Source of the DNA: Rhizobacter sp.
GTDB taxonomy: Bacteria > Pseudomonadota > Gammaproteobacteria > Burkholderiales > Burkholderiaceae_C
DNA length: 5,968 nucleotides
Reading direction: 5' to 3'
Assembly: GCA_025359585.1 (NCBI GenBank)
Contig: JANYFX010000524.1
Coordinates: 1-5,968, forward strand
Made by a program: the position numbers and the translations under genes. A model generated the notes under the pieces. The model was not told where the DNA came from, ran no database searches, and saw nothing but the letters and a program-made list of their open reading frames with translations. Of this stretch, positions 1 through 4,911 are shown piece after piece. Positions within the stretch are counted from its first letter, which is position 1; each line of letters opens with the position of its first letter.

Positions 1-210
1 GAACGGCAGAAAGCCGTGGCGGTCTTCGCCGTAGTCGACGAAACAGGCTTCGAGCGACGGCTCGACGCGTGTCACGACGGCCTTGTAGATGTTGCCCTTG
101 CGTTGTTCGCGGCCTTCGATCTCGGTCTCGAAGTCCATCAGTTTCTGGCCATCGACGATGGCCAGGCGGCGCTCTTCAGGCTGCGTCGCGTTGATCAGCA
201 TGCGTTTCAT
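1..210 (-). CDS. rne: Ribonuclease E, N-terminal 70 residues (partial, runs off left edge)
   Basis: RNase E is the essential endoribonuclease that starts mRNA decay and processes rRNA and tRNA precursors; in many bacteria it scaffolds the degradosome at the inner membrane. Only the first 70 codons are here. The reading begins MKRMLINATQPEERRLAIVD and includes GNIYKAVVTRVEPSLEACFV and DYGEDRHGFLPF, the typical RNase E/G start leading into the S1 RNA-binding domain. The catalytic DNase I-like domain and any C-terminal scaffold lie outside the window. The ATG at 208-210 is well supported: AAGGAG sits at 218-223 with a 7-base spacer. The gene is divergent from rluC across a long spacer, the same arrangement as in Escherichia coli. 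Identification is by recognition of the conserved N-terminus; RNase G is a less likely alternative because of the long leader and the rluC neighbour. Confidence 0.95.
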   Translation of the reverse strand, partial: MKRMLINATQPEERRLAIVDGQKLMDFETEIEGREQRKGNIYKAVVTRVEPSLEACFVDYGEDRHGFLPF

Positions 211-217
211 GTGTGCA

Positions 218-223
218 CTCCTT
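218..223 (-). promoter_or_regulatory. Shine-Dalgarno of rne
   Basis: AAGGAG on the minus strand, 7 bases before the ATG at 208-210. It is the strongest ribosome-binding site in the window and fixes the rne start. It begins only two bases after the 3' side of the hairpin at 225-247, so that fold could influence ribosome access. Confidence 0.85.
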
Positions 224-224
224 C

Positions 225-247
225 GCACCGCTCATCGAGAGCGGCGC
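225..247 (-). promoter_or_regulatory. Hairpin abutting the rne ribosome-binding site
   Basis: Read as RNA on the minus strand, GCGCCGCTC pairs with GAGCGGTGC around the loop TCGAT: nine pairs including one G-U. On the plus strand the G-U becomes an A-C mismatch, so the fold is better as rne RNA. The stem ends two bases before AAGGAG. The pairing is seen directly; a role in controlling rne translation or RNase E binding is inferred by analogy with leader autoregulation known in E. coli rne. Confidence 0.5.
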
Positions 248-619
248 ATCACCCACAGTCACCGCCGGGTCGAACCCGGTCGGCGACGACTCGATGCACG
301 AGAAACGCGAATGAACCGGAAGGGTGTCGCCCTGGACTGCGGGTGAACGGGGGCGGTCAGTGGACCGGCCGTACAGGCAGCGTTGGCGCGTGCGTGCCGG
401 CGGACCCCGAGCATGCCGGCCACCGGCCAACCACGCCGGCCGCGCTCGGCTCGACACAGGCTGTTGGCCTGGGAGCTGAGCGCACGAAGCGCCGTGGTTC
501 GGGGGTGGGGATCGACATCAGGGGTGTCCGCTGGACGCGGGCAGGAGCGTGGAATCTCCCGCCTTGAAACCTTTGATTGGCTCGTTCTTTGTTTGCTCTG
601 CCGCTTCGGGCTGTTGGCC

Positions 620-642
620 GCGCCGTCACTTGGGGACGGTGC
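620..642. repeat. Inverted repeat / hairpin in the rne leader
   Basis: GCGCCGTC pairs with GACGGTGC around a 7-base loop: eight pairs including one G-U read on the plus strand, or one A-C mismatch on the minus strand. It is the first of three closely spaced dyads between 620 and 699. Confidence 0.45.
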
Positions 643-649
643 CCGCCAC

Positions 650-663
650 ACGCTTCGAAGCGT
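650..663. repeat. Perfect 14-bp palindrome ACGCTTCGAAGCGT
   Basis: A fully self-complementary 14-mer. As RNA on either strand it can fold as a 5-bp stem with a four-base loop; as DNA it is a symmetric site. It lies between the dyads at 620-642 and 677-699. Confidence 0.5.
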
Positions 664-676
664 TGCATCACCTTGT

Positions 677-699
677 GGCCGCACCCCGAGGGTGTGGCC
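677..699. repeat. 10-bp-stem hairpin in the rne leader
   Basis: GGCCGCACCC pairs with GGGTGTGGCC around a CGA loop: ten pairs with one G-U on the plus strand, or one A-C mismatch on the minus strand. GTGGCCGC is also directly repeated at 675-682 and 693-700. No T run follows on either strand, so it does not look like a classical intrinsic terminator. Confidence 0.45.
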
Positions 700-740
700 G
701 CCACGCGCTTGCCTTCAGTGGGGTTCAGCGACGCTAAACT

Positions 741-752
741 CTGATAAATCAG
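741..752. promoter_or_regulatory. Short dyad CTGATAAATCAG in an AT-rich patch between rluC and rne
   Basis: Arms of 5 bp with a 2-base centre. On the plus strand TGATAAAT could be a poor extended -10 element for the rluC operon; no matching -35 is evident. An operator shared by the divergent genes is possible, but there is no direct evidence for it. Confidence 0.25.
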
Positions 753-769
753 TCACTTACAGCAGCAAC

Positions 770-1813
770 GTGGTGCAACGCATTATAGGGGCCAAACCCA
801 AGGCCCCATCCGGCAACGAAGTCGGGGTTCACCCGGCTGTTGCGAGCGCTGCGGCCCCTGCCGTGAACCGGGTCGTGATCGACGAAGCCTCCGAGGGCCA
901 GCGGCTCGACAACTTCCTCGTCAAGCTGCTCAAGGGCGTGCCCAAGACCCACGTCTACCGCGTGATCCGCTCGGGTGAAGTGCGCGTGAACAAGGGCCGG
1001 GCCGGCGCCGACACGCGGCTGGCAATGGGCGACGAGGTGCGCATTCCGCCAGTGCGCGTGGCCGACCGCAGCGAGGTGCCGGCGGCGCCGGCGCGCGAAT
1101 TCCCGGTGGTTTATGAAGACGACTTCCTGCTTGCCATCGACAAACCGGCCGGTGTGGCGGTTCACGGTGGCAGCGGCGTCAGCTCGGGCGTGATCGAGCA
1201 GCTGCGCCAAGCGCGGCCGCAGGCGAAGTTCCTGGAACTCGTGCATCGGCTCGACAAGGAAACCTCGGGCCTGCTGCTGATCGCCAAGAAGCGCTCGGCG
1301 CTGGTCGCGCTGCAGGACCAACTGCGCCAGCGAGAAACGGGCAAGACGTATGCCGCGCTCGTGATCGGCGCCTGGCCGGCCCGGCGCAAGGTCATCGACG
1401 TGGCCTTGCACAAGACGCTCACGGCCGGCGGCGAACGGCGGGTGCACGCGGTCGAGGAAGACCACGAAGACGGGCGCCGCTCGATCACGCTGGTCAAGAT
1501 CGCGCAGCAATTCGCCGCGTTCACCTTGCTCGACGTGACCATCAAGACCGGCCGCACCCACCAGATCCGCGTGCACCTGACGCACGAAGGCCATGCCATC
1601 GTCGGTGATGAGAAGTACGGCGACTTCACGCTCAACAAGGCCGTGGCGCGTGGCGCGGCCGTGCCGGGATGCCGCTTCGACCGCATGTTCCTGCACGCCA
1701 AGTACCTGCGTTTCACGCACCCCGGCAGCAACGAGGTGATCGAGCTCGCCGCGCCGTTGCCGGCAGAATGCGAAGCATTGATCCACGCGCTGGCGCTCCA
1801 GCCTCCCCCATGA
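770..1813 (+). CDS. rluC: 23S rRNA pseudouridine synthase RluC (RluA family)
   Basis: RluC converts uridines 955, 2504 and 2580 of 23S rRNA (E. coli numbering) to pseudouridine. Counting from the GTG at 770 (347 residues), an S4 RNA-binding domain spans about residues 43-100 (GQRLDNFLVKLLKGVPKTHV, then GEVRVNKGR and GDEVRIPPVRVA). The catalytic domain follows, with the RluA-family motif HRLDKETSG holding catalytic Asp162 (codon at 1253), then KTGRTHQIRVHL and GDEKYGD. The start is uncertain: there is no ATG and no Shine-Dalgarno. GTG at 770 or 773 gives the longest plausible protein, but codons 770-862 have weaker GC3 and include the rare ATA, so GTG at 863 (316 residues, close to the 319 of E. 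coli RluC) is a real alternative. It is divergent from rne, as in E. coli, and heads a four-gene operon; its TGA overlaps the next ATG. Confidence 0.93.
   Translation: MVQRIIGAKPKAPSGNEVGVHPAVASAAAPAVNRVVIDEASEGQRLDNFLVKLLKGVPKTHVYRVIRSGEVRVNKGRAGADTRLAMGDEVRIPPVRVADRSEVPAAPAREFPVVYEDDFLLAIDKPAGVAVHGGSGVSSGVIEQLRQARPQAKFLELVHRLDKETSGLLLIAKKRSALVALQDQLRQRETGKTYAALVIGAWPARRKVIDVALHKTLTAGGERRVHAVEEDHEDGRRSITLVKIAQQFAAFTLLDVTIKTGRTHQIRVHLTHEGHAIVGDEKYGDFTLNKAVARGAAVPGCRFDRMFLHAKYLRFTHPGSNEVIELAAPLPAECEALIHALALQPPP
782..787 (-). promoter_or_regulatory. Probable -10 box (TATAAT) of the rne promoter
   Basis: The minus strand reads CCTATAATGCG, an exact match to the sigma-70 -10 consensus in otherwise very GC-rich DNA, facing rne. 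No good -35 is found 15-19 bases upstream, where the sequence is G-rich. A start near 775 would give rne a leader of about 565 bases. If rluC begins at 770 the box lies inside its frame; if rluC begins at 863 it is intergenic. Confidence 0.5.
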
Positions 1814-2472
1814 CCTCTTCCCGCAATTTCGACCTGATCGTCTTCGATTGGGACGGCACGCTGTTCGACTCCACGGCGCTGATCGCGCGCTGCATCCAGT
1901 CGGCTTGCGCCGACCTCGGCACGGCGGTGCCGACCGACACGCAGGCCAGCTACGTGATCGGCATGGGTCTGAAGGAAGCGCTGCAACACGCCGCGCCCGA
2001 GCTGCCGGAAGAACGCTACCGCGAACTCGCCGAGCGCTACCGCCACCACTACTTCGCGCGCCAGCACGAGCTGGTGTTCTTCGATGGCACGCCCGAGATG
2101 CTGCATGCGCTGAAAGGCCGCAACCACCTGCTCGGCGTGGCCACGGGCAAGTCGCGCCGCGGCCTCGACGACGCGCTGAACACGTCCGTGCTGAAGGGCT
2201 TGTTCGACGCCACGCGCACAGCGGACGAAACCGCCTCCAAGCCCGACCCGCTGATGCTGCACGAGCTGATGAACGAACTCGGCATCGAGCCTTCGCGCAC
2301 CTTGATGATCGGCGACACCACGCACGACCTGCAGCTTGCCGCCAACGCCGGCACCGCGAGCATCGGCGTCAGCTACGGCGCGCACCATCACGATTCTTTC
2401 AGTGGCTTCGACACGAAGATGGTCGCGCACTCCACGGCCGAGCTGAGCGACTGGTTGCAGCGCCATGGATGA
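1810..2472 (+). CDS. HAD-IA family phosphatase (phosphoglycolate-phosphatase-like)
   Basis: A 220-residue haloacid-dehalogenase superfamily hydrolase, cytoplasmic, expected to remove phosphate from a small metabolite. All four HAD motifs are visible: DWDGT at 13-17 with nucleophile Asp13 and acid/base Asp15; Thr112 in VATGKS (motif II); Lys144 in SKPDP (motif III); and GDTTHD at 168-173 with Asp169 and Asp173 for magnesium (motif IV). Residues about 20-85 form the helical C1 cap expected for subclass IA. The fold resembles phosphoglycolate phosphatase and pyrophosphatase-like members, but the sequence does not settle the substrate, so no symbol is given. The ATG at 1810 overlaps the rluC stop as ATGA and lacks its own Shine-Dalgarno, which points to translational coupling. 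Its end overlaps the Rieske gene by 8 bases. Confidence 0.92.
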   Translation: MTSSRNFDLIVFDWDGTLFDSTALIARCIQSACADLGTAVPTDTQASYVIGMGLKEALQHAAPELPEERYRELAERYRHHYFARQHELVFFDGTPEMLHALKGRNHLLGVATGKSRRGLDDALNTSVLKGLFDATRTADETASKPDPLMLHELMNELGIEPSRTLMIGDTTHDLQLAANAGTASIGVSYGAHHHDSFSGFDTKMVAHSTAELSDWLQRHG

Positions 2473-2848
2473 GCGCACCGAACCCGCGGTGGCCTTGTGC
2501 CCGTCGGCCGAGCTGGTTGAAAAAGGCATCGCCCATGTCTTCGAGGTGCTGCACTTTCGCGAGCCGGCGCGCGCTTTCGTGTTGCGTTTCGACGGCCGGC
2601 TCGTCGCCTACCTGAACCGCTGCCTGCACGTGCCGACCGAGATGGACTGGCAGTACGGAGAGTTTCTCGACAGTGGCAAGGAATTCATCCTCTGCTCGAC
2701 CCACGGCGCGGCCTACGAGCCGCAGACCGGCCGCTGCGCCGGCGGCCCGTGCGGGCGCGGCAAGCTGACCGCGATGGACGTGGAAGAGCGTGGCGGTCAG
2801 GTCTATTGGTATCCTTCCCGCGACACGCGCCCCGCGTTTGCAGACTGA
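2465..2848 (+). CDS. Small Rieske [2Fe-2S] domain protein
   Basis: A 127-residue single-domain Rieske protein, probably a soluble cytoplasmic electron carrier or redox sensor: no signal peptide, membrane segment or oxygenase catalytic domain is present. The cluster ligands are Cys53-Leu-His55 and Cys77-Ser-Thr-His80, with 21 residues between the boxes, longer than the 15-17 usual in ring-hydroxylating dioxygenase ferredoxins. A second Cys/Gly-rich turn (CAGGPCGRG, 91-99) follows; the GGPC element is common in Rieske ferredoxin-type folds, where it helps shape the cluster pocket. The ATG at 2465 overlaps the phosphatase stop, so coupling is likely. The family is, to my knowledge, a usual neighbour of the rluC-HAD-S49 genes in Burkholderiales, with no assigned partner. 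Domain assignment is firm; physiological function is unknown. Confidence 0.9.
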   Translation: MDERTEPAVALCPSAELVEKGIAHVFEVLHFREPARAFVLRFDGRLVAYLNRCLHVPTEMDWQYGEFLDSGKEFILCSTHGAAYEPQTGRCAGGPCGRGKLTAMDVEERGGQVYWYPSRDTRPAFAD

Positions 2849-2852
2849 GCTT

Positions 2853-3848
2853 ATGAGCCACCCCGAAGACAGCCCCTCGTTTCCGCAACCTGAAGCCGCT
2901 GCGCCCGTGACTGCACCTGCCGCGCGCCCGAGCTGGGACGGCGTGGCCGAGCAGTTCGCGCGCGACTACCTGCGCGACCGCCGCAGCGAGCGCCGCTGGC
3001 GTCTGTTCTTCCGCTGGACCTGGCTGCTGCTGATGGTGGCGTTGGTCTGGGCGATCTTCGCTTCGCGCAACCACAGCACCGCGCAGACCGGCCCGCACAC
3101 CGCGCTGATCGAAGTGCACGGCGAGATCGCCGACGGTGCCGAAGCGAGCGCCGAAAACCTGCTGCCCGGCATCAAGAGCGCGTTCGAAGATGCGGGCGCG
3201 CAGGCGATCGTGCTGCGCATCAACTCGCCTGGCGGCAGCCCGGTGCAGGCCGGCATCATCTACGACGAGATCCGCCGCCTGAAGGCGCTGCACAAGAAGA
3301 AGGTCTATGCCGTCGTTTCAGAAACCTGCGCTTCGGGCGCGTACTACATCGCCGTGGCGGCCGATGAAATCTACGCCGACAAGGCCTCGGTCGTCGGCTC
3401 GATCGGCGTGCTGATGGACAGCTTCGGCGCCACCGGCCTGATGGAAAAACTCGGCATCGAACGGCGCCTGTTGACTGCCGGTGAAAACAAGGGCATCGGC
3501 GACCCGTTCTCGCCCTTGCCGGCGAAGCAGCGGGCCTACATCCAGACCACGCTCGACCAGATCCACCAGCAGTTCATCGGCGTGGTGCGCGAAGGGCGCG
3601 GCAACCGCTTGAAAGAAACGCCGGAGATGTTCAGCGGCCTGTTCTGGAACGGCGAGCAGGCGTTGAAAATGGGCCTGATCGACCACCTCGGCAACCTCGA
3701 CTACGTGGCGCGCGAGATCGTCAAGGCCGAAGAGGTGATCGACTACACGCCGAAAGAAAACGTGGCCGAGCGTTTGGCCAAACGTTTCGGTGCGTCGATC
3801 GGCGCAGGCGCGGTGAAGGCTCTGCGCGGGCTCGGCGAGATTCGCTGA
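2853..3848 (+). CDS. sppA: S49 family peptidase, signal-peptide-peptidase SppA type, membrane anchored
   Basis: A 331-residue serine protease with a Ser-Lys dyad, thought to degrade cleaved signal peptides or other envelope peptides. A Pro/Ala-rich N-terminus (1-30) and an Arg-rich stretch (41-50) precede one transmembrane helix at about 51-70 (FFRWTWLLLMVALVWAIFA), which would put the protease domain in the periplasm. Visible S49 motifs are INSPGGSP (124-131), the nucleophile Ser161 in ETCASGAYYIA, GSIGVLMDS (182-190), and the probable general base Lys213 in AGENKG. The length matches the short single-domain form (B. subtilis SppA type), not the duplicated 67-kDa E. coli enzyme. The ATG at 2853 is preferred: it follows the Rieske stop by 4 bases, whereas the in-frame ATG at 2790 lies inside the Rieske gene and would add residues encoded by that gene's other frame. 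It is the last gene of the operon and faces ureG. Confidence 0.92.
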   Translation: MSHPEDSPSFPQPEAAAPVTAPAARPSWDGVAEQFARDYLRDRRSERRWRLFFRWTWLLLMVALVWAIFASRNHSTAQTGPHTALIEVHGEIADGAEASAENLLPGIKSAFEDAGAQAIVLRINSPGGSPVQAGIIYDEIRRLKALHKKKVYAVVSETCASGAYYIAVAADEIYADKASVVGSIGVLMDSFGATGLMEKLGIERRLLTAGENKGIGDPFSPLPAKQRAYIQTTLDQIHQQFIGVVREGRGNRLKETPEMFSGLFWNGEQALKMGLIDHLGNLDYVAREIVKAEEVIDYTPKENVAERLAKRFGASIGAGAVKALRGLGEIR

Positions 3849-3862
3849 AGCGGCGTTCCCGA

Positions 3863-4507
3863 TCAGGCCTTCAGCAGGCCTTTGCTCTCGATGAACGCGA
3901 TCACCTCGGCCAGACCCTGGTTCGTCTTCAGGTTGCTCATCACGAACGGCCGCGCGCCGCGCATGCGTTTCGTGTCGGCGGCCATCACGTCGAGGTTCGC
4001 GCCCACATAGGGCGCGAGGTCGGTCTTGTTGATCACGAACAGGTCGCTCTTCGTGATGCCGGGGCCGCCCTTGCGCGGGATCTTCTCGCCGGCCGCCACG
4101 TCGATCACGTAGAGCGTCAGGTCGCTGAGTTCGGGGCTGAAGGTCGCGGCCAGGTTGTCGCCCCCGCTCTCGATGAAAACGATGTCGGCATTCGGAAACT
4201 TGGTCAGCATGCGGTCGACGGCCTCGAGGTTGATCGACGCGTCTTCGCGGATCGCCGTGTGCGGGCAGCCGCCGGTTTCGACGCCCATGATGCGCTCGGC
4301 TTCGAGCGCACCAGCGACCGTCAGCAGGCGCTGGTCTTCCTTGGTGTAGATGTCGTTCGTGACGACGACCAGGTCGTACTGGTCGCGCATCGCCTTGCAC
4401 AGCATCTCGACCAGCGTGGTCTTGCCCGAACCCACCGGGCCACCGACGCCGACGCGCAACGGGGGGAGTTTGCGGGTGCGGTTCGGGATCGAATGAAGGC
4501 TGCTCAT
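3863..4507 (-). CDS. ureG: Urease accessory GTPase UreG
   Basis: UreG is the SIMIBI-class GTPase that, with UreD/H, UreF and UreE, delivers nickel into the urease active site. The 214-residue protein is complete and of normal family length. It shows the P-loop GGPVGSGKT (22-30), VVTNDIYTKED (48-58), the nickel-binding Cys81-Pro-His83 in ETGGCPHTAIRED, ESGGDN (113-118), VIDVAAGEKIPRKGGPG (134-150) and the guanine-specificity NKTD (160-163). No key residue is missing. The ATG at 4507 puts 16 residues before LRVGVGGP, similar to homologues. It has no Shine-Dalgarno; CATAAT ends 7 bases before it, raising the option of a leaderless transcript. In most genomes ureG follows ureF in a urease operon; here the upstream neighbour is an unrecognised coding fragment and then a sensor kinase, so ureG is isolated within this window. 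Confidence 0.96.
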   Translation of the reverse strand: MSSLHSIPNRTRKLPPLRVGVGGPVGSGKTTLVEMLCKAMRDQYDLVVVTNDIYTKEDQRLLTVAGALEAERIMGVETGGCPHTAIREDASINLEAVDRMLTKFPNADIVFIESGGDNLAATFSPELSDLTLYVIDVAAGEKIPRKGGPGITKSDLFVINKTDLAPYVGANLDVMAADTKRMRGARPFVMSNLKTNQGLAEVIAFIESKGLLKA

Positions 4508-4514
4508 GGCGTCG

Positions 4515-4520
4515 ATTATG
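4515..4520 (-). promoter_or_regulatory. Possible -10 element (CATAAT) directly upstream of ureG
   Basis: Five of six bases match TATAAT on the minus strand, and its last base lies 7 bases before the ureG ATG. Initiation would then fall on or very near the ATG, giving a leaderless mRNA, which agrees with the absence of a Shine-Dalgarno. No good -35 is seen at 17 bases. Tentative. Confidence 0.3.
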
Positions 4521-4550
4521 GCGGCGCCGTCGCGAGCACGCAGCGTGCGG

Positions 4551-4814
4551 TCAGGCCGCGATGCCCACCGTCAAGCTCGCGGCATAACCCGCCGCCACGC
4601 TGCCGCTCAGGCTCGCCATCTCGAGCGTGGTGCCGTTGCTGAACACGTTGTCGGTCGCGAAGCTGATCTGCGCGAGGTTGGCCACGCTCTGGCTGTAGCC
4701 GGTCGTCGCGTACACGGTCTGGCAGTCGGCGATGGGAAAGGCGATCTGCGAGGTCTTGAGCTTGCTCGTCGACGCGGTCGCAGTAGCCAGGCTGCGGGTG
4801 GTCGTCGAGGTGCA
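4551..4814 (-). pseudogene. Unrecognised 87-codon coding fragment without a usable start
   Basis: This minus-strand frame runs from just after an in-frame TGA at 4815-4817 to a TGA at 4551-4553. It has no ATG near its beginning; its only ATG is two thirds of the way in. 82 of its 87 codons end in G or C, the bias expected of a genuine gene here, while the other frames read as Arg/Gln/Pro-rich nonsense. The peptide is rich in Thr, Ser and Ala at the start (STTTRSLATATASTSK) and continues with IAFPIADCQTVYATTGYSQS and FATDNVFSNGTTLEMASLSG, ending in LTVGIAA. It has one internal Cys, no obvious transmembrane helix and no motif I recognise. A one-base change near 4815 would join it to the ATG at 4816-4818, for example ATG followed directly by TGC ACC TCG. 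It may be a frameshifted gene, a decayed remnant, or a real small gene with a sequencing error. Function unknown. Confidence 0.5.
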
Positions 4815-4826
4815 TCATGGGTTGCT

Positions 4827-4841
4827 GAGATGGAACATCTC
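4827..4841. repeat. Short inverted repeat GAGATG-GAA-CATCTC
   Basis: Two perfect 6-bp arms with a 3-base centre in the spacer between the sensor kinase and the unrecognised fragment. Could be a small RNA hairpin or a protein-binding dyad; chance is not excluded. Confidence 0.3.
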
Positions 4842-4877
4842 TCAAGCATGGCGGCGGCGTGTATCGGCACGATCACC

Positions 4878-4903
4878 CGAGTGTGTCGGCACCGACACAC
4901 TCG
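4878..4903. repeat. Perfect 12-bp inverted repeat just after the sensor kinase stop
   Basis: CGAGTGTGTCGG and CCGACACACTCG flank a 2-base centre (CA), making a 26-bp near-continuous palindrome that begins 8 bases past the kinase stop at 4912-4914. As RNA it would form an 11- or 12-bp hairpin with a tiny loop. The position suits a transcript 3' end for the kinase operon, but no U tract follows on the minus strand (GGTGATCG) and none on the plus strand (CAACCGC). It could be a 3' stabilising hairpin, a non-canonical terminator or a dimeric-protein site. Confidence 0.55.
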
Positions 4904-4911
4904 CAACCGCA

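Larger units (their letters stand above)
211..769 (-). promoter_or_regulatory. Long rne-rluC intergenic region, probable rne 5' leader
   Basis: About 560 bases with no convincing gene: open frames here lack recognisable protein features. If the TATAAT at 782-787 (minus) is used, nearly all of it becomes rne 5' untranslated RNA. Self-complementary segments include 225-247, 265-279 (CCGGGT, CGA, ACCCGG), 620-642, 650-663 and 677-699. The stretch around 555-600 is the least GC-rich part and would give an A-rich, probably unpaired RNA segment on the minus strand, the kind of place RNase E cuts. E. coli rne has a structured 5' leader of roughly 360 bases through which RNase E represses its own synthesis. 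A similar role here is inference; I do not see the enterobacterial leader sequence itself. Confidence 0.55.

Noticed and set aside
264..280. GGGTTCGACCC on the minus strand resembles a tRNA T-arm
   Set aside because: No acceptor, D or anticodon arms fit around it; it is better read as a simple short hairpin.
16..704. Open frames of 85-183 codons in the rne-rluC spacer, both strands
   Set aside because: Low-complexity Arg/Pro/Thr-rich peptides without recognisable domains; part of them covers the real rne start. GC-rich DNA produces such frames by chance.
749..2529. Long open frames antisense to rluC and the phosphatase
   Set aside because: They are mirror frames of strongly biased genes in GC-rich DNA; the peptides are Arg/His/Ala-rich with no motifs, whereas the plus-strand frames carry full family signatures.
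1848..2615. Second plus-strand frame overlapping the phosphatase
   Set aside because: Arg/Ala-rich composition, no motifs, and it is the shifted frame of a gene with all four HAD motifs.
2790..2852. Upstream in-frame ATG at 2790 for the S49 peptidase
   Set aside because: It lies within the Rieske gene and would add 21 residues from the wrong frame; the ATG at 2853 fits the 4-base gap and the family N-terminus.
3865..3883. AGGCCT-TCAGC-AGGCCT followed by TTT as a terminator for sppA
   Set aside because: Only a 6-bp stem, a three-base T run, and it encodes the last residues of ureG; AGGCCT is itself a palindrome, so the pairing is not informative.
4815..4817. In-frame TGA before the orphan fragment as a selenocysteine codon
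   Set aside because: No selenoprotein family context or convincing SECIS-like hairpin immediately downstream; a simple indel or stop explains it better.
4516..4845. 109-codon minus-strand frame with an ATG upstream of ureG
   Set aside because: Its peptide is Arg/Gln/Asp-rich and lacks the codon bias; the frame one base over has 94% GC3 and a natural composition.
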